64,000 nt of DNA from Bacillota bacterium (lineage in GTDB: Bacteria > Bacillota > Bacilli > Paenibacillales > Paenibacillaceae), in contig JAEWPC010000044.1 of NCBI GenBank assembly GCA_023460795.1, positions 1-64,000 of the forward strand, written 5' to 3'. Every line of letters begins with the position of its first letter. Position 1 is the stretch's first letter. The translations under genes were made by a program, and so were the position numbers. This document shows, piece after piece, positions 61,168 to 64,000 of the stretch. The notes beneath the pieces are model-generated. The model worked only from the letters and a program-made list of their open reading frames with translations. It was not told where the DNA came from and made no database searches.

Positions 61168-61695
61168 TTACTCCAACGGTTCGTCCGTAGCTTCCGATGC
61201 AGGTCCGAGCAGCTCTTCATCAGCCGGATCGTACTCGGTTGCCAATGCTTGATAAGTTTCCGTGTCCATAATGCGACGAGCGGTAACGTACGTGCTCGAG
61301 TAGGATTTCTCGGACAAGCTGCTGATCGTGATGCCTTTCCGTGTGGAAGCATGCGCGAATTTGCCGTCGCCGACGTAGATGCCTACATGAGAGATCGTCT
61401 TGCCGTTCGTCTTGAAGAACACGAGGTCTCCCGGACGCAGGTCGTCCTTGGAGACTTTCTTTCCTTGCGTTGCTTGCGATCTCGAGTCTCTCAAGAGATC
61501 GATGCCCAATTGCTTGAATACGTATTGCGTAAAGCCGGAGCAGTCGAAGCCTTTGGTCGTCGTGCCGCCGTAGCGGTAATCGATGCCGATCAGCTTGTCG
61601 ACTTGTTCGTCCAGCTTAGAGCTTGCGAATACGCTTCCTACTTGGACAAGCAAGAGCAAAGCAAGGGAAAAAAGGATGACTGAAAGCTTGCGCAA
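61168..61695 (-). CDS. NlpC/P60 cell-wall endopeptidase, secreted
   Basis: A 175-residue C40 peptidase with signal peptide (cut near VFA-SS). The catalytic residues are Cys in DCSGFTQYVF, His in ISHVGIYVG and His in FAHAS. It cleaves peptidoglycan stem peptides. The start is TTG 61695 with GGAAGGAG 10 bases upstream, so that the SD directly follows the c-di-AMP riboswitch. The C-terminal 20 residues are acidic. Confidence 0.93.
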   Translation of the reverse strand: MRKLSVILFSLALLLLVQVGSVFASSKLDEQVDKLIGIDYRYGGTTTKGFDCSGFTQYVFKQLGIDLLRDSRSQATQGKKVSKDDLRPGDLVFFKTNGKTISHVGIYVGDGKFAHASTRKGITISSLSEKSYSSTYVTARRIMDTETYQALATEYDPADEELLGPASEATDEPLE

Positions 61696-61712
61696 AGCTG
61701 GTGACTCCTTCC

Positions 61713-61830
61713 AATGCCTACGAGGTTAGCTGGAGGGTTCGGTTGAAGGTTCCCTATGGCTCCTGCGAAGCGAAGCCAATTCACCCGTAATAACTGGTTC
61801 CCCCGTTCCCCGGTGTGAGGGGACTCGGCA
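61713..61830 (-). promoter_or_regulatory. Cyclic-di-AMP riboswitch (ydaO/yuaA class) before NlpC/P60
   Basis: On the minus strand the aptamer blocks appear in order: CCGGGGAACGGGGGAACCA, GGGTGAATTGG, ATAGGGAACC, CAACCGAACCC, CCAGCTAACCTCGTAGGC, with P1 formed by GCC and GGC ends. This is the classic position, before a cell-wall hydrolase. No terminator lies between aptamer and gene; the SD GGAAGGAG starts a few bases after P1, so control is probably at translation. It takes up most of the 368-base gap 61696-62063, the rest of which is AT-rich promoter DNA and a terminator. Confidence 0.93.
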
Positions 61831-61975
61831 AATTTTTTACACTCAGCCTTAGATATTCGCTGATTCTGACGAATTTCCTGCAAATGCTAAATTAGAATTT
61901 ACTAATAAAGATCAATTTACTAGGGATTTAAACCCTCCTTTCCGCCTATTTCTACCCGCCGATAATAACGCCAAA

Positions 61976-62010
61976 CCCCGGTCCCCCTCCAGAAAGGAAG
62001 GAAACCGGGG
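61976..62010 (-). terminator. Candidate terminator after the minus-strand membrane protein gene
   Basis: CCCCGGT and ACCGGGG enclose a CCTCC...GGAAGG inner stem. On the minus strand it is followed by TTTGGCGTTATT, so the T-run is weak. Confidence 0.5.
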
Positions 62011-62063
62011 AATGTCCCGTGAAGATTCATGTCGAATAAGTAGAGACAAGGGACCAGGGCAAC

Positions 62064-62873
62064 TTACGATTCGCGCCAGACGTAATATTGGGAAGCCGAT
62101 GTCCACAGCGTCAGCAGCGAGCGTACGAAGTGGAAGGCCTGATGCAGCGCGACGGCGAGGAATCCCGACCAGAGAAGCGACACGGCCGACGCCGCGAGCG
62201 ATACCGCGATCCCTATGCCGATCATGGACAGCGTGACGGCGATCAGAGGTACCCCATTGCGAACGGCTTGCCCGATCCCGTTCAGAACGCCTTCCTTCGA
62301 GACGGCTCCGAATTGCATGAACTGGAACAGCAAGTGAAGGAGGAGTCCCCATGCGAGCCAAAGCCCGGCGTAAGGGAGCAATCCTTGCAGCCAATCCGAT
62401 AGGGAGCTTTCGGAGTAGAAGCGATCCCGGGCAAGCGGTATCAGCCAGAGGGCAGGGAGCGCGGTCAATGCGTTCTCCAGCCAGTACAGCGCGGTTACCG
62501 GTTTCCATGCCTGTCTAATGCCGGACAATACGCGCGTGCCTTCTCCGTCCTCCGAATGATGGAAGGAGTAGTATACGCCTGCGTTCAAGAGTGGCGTGAG
62601 AATCATGCGCGCGAGCAGCAGCCCGCCTAGCCACAGCAGCGTTTCGTTCAACAGGTCGGTCTTGAGGATGCGGAACTGGGCTTCGACGAGAAACAGCCTG
62701 GCGGCGTCCGGGTTCGGATGGTCGCTCGGATAGCGGGCTAATATGGGCGTAACGATCGAGTCGACGAACCGATACAGGAAGAATCCCCACAGCAGGCGGT
62801 ACAGAAAGAGGAGAACCAACACATATTTATGCCGTAACGTCATGTCCCATCCCTTTTTTAATCGTGCTTTCAT
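62064..62873 (-). CDS. Multi-pass membrane protein of unknown function
   Basis: A 269-residue protein with about six helices (residues 15-40, 75-95, 120-145, 165-185, 205-230). It begins MKARLKKGWDMTLRHKYVLVLLF and resembles unassigned Firmicute membrane proteins (DUF4013-like layout); I do not recognise it firmly. GAGGAGG is 7 bases before ATG. It lies 12 bases after the M1 peptidase stop and is in its operon. Confidence 0.65.
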   Translation of the reverse strand: MKARLKKGWDMTLRHKYVLVLLFLYRLLWGFFLYRFVDSIVTPILARYPSDHPNPDAARLFLVEAQFRILKTDLLNETLLWLGGLLLARMILTPLLNAGVYYSFHHSEDGEGTRVLSGIRQAWKPVTALYWLENALTALPALWLIPLARDRFYSESSLSDWLQGLLPYAGLWLAWGLLLHLLFQFMQFGAVSKEGVLNGIGQAVRNGVPLIAVTLSMIGIGIAVSLAASAVSLLWSGFLAVALHQAFHFVRSLLTLWTSASQYYVWRES

Positions 62874-62885
62874 CGCTTCACCTCC

Positions 62886-64000
62886 TCACCAAGCCATCGA
62901 TCCGAACAATCCCTCGATCACCTGCGTTATGCCGGACGACCAACGCGTGCGTTCTTTCTTGGAAACTTCCGTCTTGAGGTAGTTGTTGAACTTGCGATTA
63001 TCTAGCGCGACATTATACGAAGGATCGATTGCCGCGAACGTAAGAGGAGAGGCCGACTTCAGCCCGATCTGGACATGGTCTTGGGTGCCGTCCCACGTTT
63101 TGCGCGTCGTCTGCCCGTCGTCGAAGCGGAACAGGACGTTAACCGGTTGCGCGCTGCCGCCGTTACGGCGAATGAGGACCCGCGTCTCGTAGCCGTCGTC
63201 GACGTGGCGGCTGTAGATGGCGTCGATCGAGAAGTCCGTCATCTCGGCTCGCTGCACGTGCGCTTGGAAGAAGTCGTCCCACTTGGTCTTCGTTACCGTC
63301 TCGACGACGCGTTTGAAGTCGGCATAGGCGGGATGCTTGAATTTGTATTTCTGAAAATAAGTCCGCATAATCTTGCCCATCGTCTTGTCTCCGACTTGCC
63401 GTTCCAACGAGATGAGTACGAGCTTGCCTCTTAGGTAAACGTTCTCCGCGTAACGATCGGAGTCGCGGAACTTCCAAGAGGATTGGTCGAGCGGCTCCGG
63501 ATCCGTAATATAGCTGGCCTCGACCGGCGTATTCGGTAGCACCCCGTAGATGGCGGACATCAGCTTATCTTCGGTATAGGAGGTAAAGCCTTCGTCCAGC
63601 CAAGCTTCCTCGAACTCGTTGGTGGCGATGAGGCCGTACCAATATTGATGCGCGATCTCGTGCACGAGCGTGCGCTCCAGGTCGTAGCCGGGGGTGCTGC
63701 CGTTCGCGGCGGCTCCGGTGACGAGCGTCGGGTACTCCATGCCGCCCGCGCCTTTGCCGCCGGCCGGAGGCACGACGATGGAGAGCGTGGCGTACGGATA
63801 CTCCCCGTACCATTCCCCGAGCTTGGCGAGAGCGGACTTGGCGGCGTGCAAATATCGGTCCTTCAAGCCGGCATGCAGCGGGTCCAGATACAGCTTGATC
63901 CGGACGCCGGGAATGCCGGGCGAAGAGAAGGAGTCCTCCACGTAAGTGAAATCGGGAGACGCCGACCACGCGAAATCGTGCACGTCGTCCGCGTAGAACT
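62886..64000 (-). CDS. M1-family metallopeptidase, C-terminal part (gene runs out of window)
   Basis: The visible 371 codons hold the catalytic region: GGMEYPTLV (GxMEN-like aminopeptidase motif), zinc site HEIAHQYWYGLIATNEFEEAWLDEGFTSY (HEXXH-x18-E), then a helical C-terminal part. The frame is open to the window end (FYADDVHDFAW..), so the N-terminal part is missing. M1 enzymes remove N-terminal residues from peptides. GAMEN is changed to GGMEY here, as in many Firmicute members. Confidence 0.9.
   Translation of the reverse strand, partial: FYADDVHDFAWSASPDFTYVEDSFSSPGIPGVRIKLYLDPLHAGLKDRYLHAAKSALAKLGEWYGEYPYATLSIVVPPAGGKGAGGMEYPTLVTGAAANGSTPGYDLERTLVHEIAHQYWYGLIATNEFEEAWLDEGFTSYTEDKLMSAIYGVLPNTPVEASYITDPEPLDQSSWKFRDSDRYAENVYLRGKLVLISLERQVGDKTMGKIMRTYFQKYKFKHPAYADFKRVVETVTKTKWDDFFQAHVQRAEMTDFSIDAIYSRHVDDGYETRVLIRRNGGSAQPVNVLFRFDDGQTTRKTWDGTQDHVQIGLKSASPLTFAAIDPSYNVALDNRKFNNYLKTEVSKKERTRWSSGITQVIEGLFGSMAW

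Noticed and set aside
61912..62508. Minus-strand open frame of 198 codons beside the NlpC leader
   Set aside because: It lies in another frame of the supported membrane-protein gene at 62064-62873, which has a good SD and clear helices; the rival product is Arg/Pro-rich.

Overview
The window looks like a stretch of chromosome from a GC-rich, low-motility-signal Firmicute of the family Paenibacillaceae (Cohnella- or Paenibacillus-like). The basis is the gene families present: a YesM/YesN two-component pair beside a CUT1 sugar transporter without its own ATPase, DUF6509, a T-box-controlled thrS, c-di-AMP (ydaO/yuaA) riboswitches, strong Shine-Dalgarno (SD) sequences, and frequent TTG/GTG starts. 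The genus is inference; no phylogenetic marker was compared. The window opens in the 3' end of a 5S rRNA, so an rRNA operon lies just upstream, and closes inside an M1 peptidase gene. I see no phage, insertion sequence, CRISPR array or tRNA.

Layout. 1-8 kb: small accessory proteins (YdeI-like, an S26-like lipoprotein, a zinc-ribbon membrane protein), then a Fur-controlled siderophore-binding lipoprotein and a fused double permease, two membrane proteins and a 5'(3')-deoxyribonucleotidase. 8-16 kb: T-box and a threonyl-tRNA synthetase that lacks the TGS domain, DUF2277, an aldo/keto reductase behind twin palindromic operators, a zinc-type alcohol dehydrogenase divergent from an HxlR regulator, DUF2306, and a 5'-nucleotidase. 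15.5-19 kb: phnDCEE uptake operon with no C-P lyase genes. 19-26 kb: a c-di-AMP riboswitch with two tandem terminators in front of a KamA-family radical SAM gene, then DUF5808, LysR, rhodanese, a TipA-like MerR, a 51-bp tandem repeat, a VanY-like peptidase and exonuclease III.

26-32 kb: a sugar ABC transporter operon (binding protein, two permeases) followed by a YesM-type histidine kinase and YesN-type AraC response regulator. 32-36.6 kb (minus strand): fabV, an MBL-fold hydrolase and an AbrB-type membrane protein overlap as one operon; an AlkZ-like winged-helix protein is separate. 36.8-44.6 kb: a short RpoD-like sigma factor followed closely by an ABC-F protein, a zf-TFIIB protein, a second Fur-controlled gene (the ATPase that the 3-6 kb iron transporter lacks), and moxR-DUF58-DUF4129.

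44.6-50 kb: polysaccharide deacetylase, DUF6509, and a heterodimeric ABC exporter of BmrC/BmrD type with one degenerate ATP site, then a 53-residue small gene. 50-55 kb (minus strand): a tightly overlapping operon for a CDP-6-deoxyhexose (glucose-1-phosphate cytidylyltransferase, CDP-glucose 4,6-dehydratase, a reductase/epimerase) ending in an internally duplicated glycosyltransferase. 55-64 kb: a multi-pass transporter-like protein, DUF2935, a minus-strand module of secreted/anchored small protein, ApbE flavin transferase and haem-type ferric-reductase-like membrane protein, SRPBCC, a TIM-barrel protein, an NlpC/P60 hydrolase behind a second c-di-AMP riboswitch, and a membrane protein co-transcribed with the M1 peptidase.

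Regulatory DNA is the richest part of the window: two c-di-AMP riboswitches, one T-box, two near-identical Fur promoters, a MerR-type long-spacer promoter and several unassigned palindromes. The most interesting single observation is the c-di-AMP riboswitch placed before a lysine-2,3-aminomutase-family gene.
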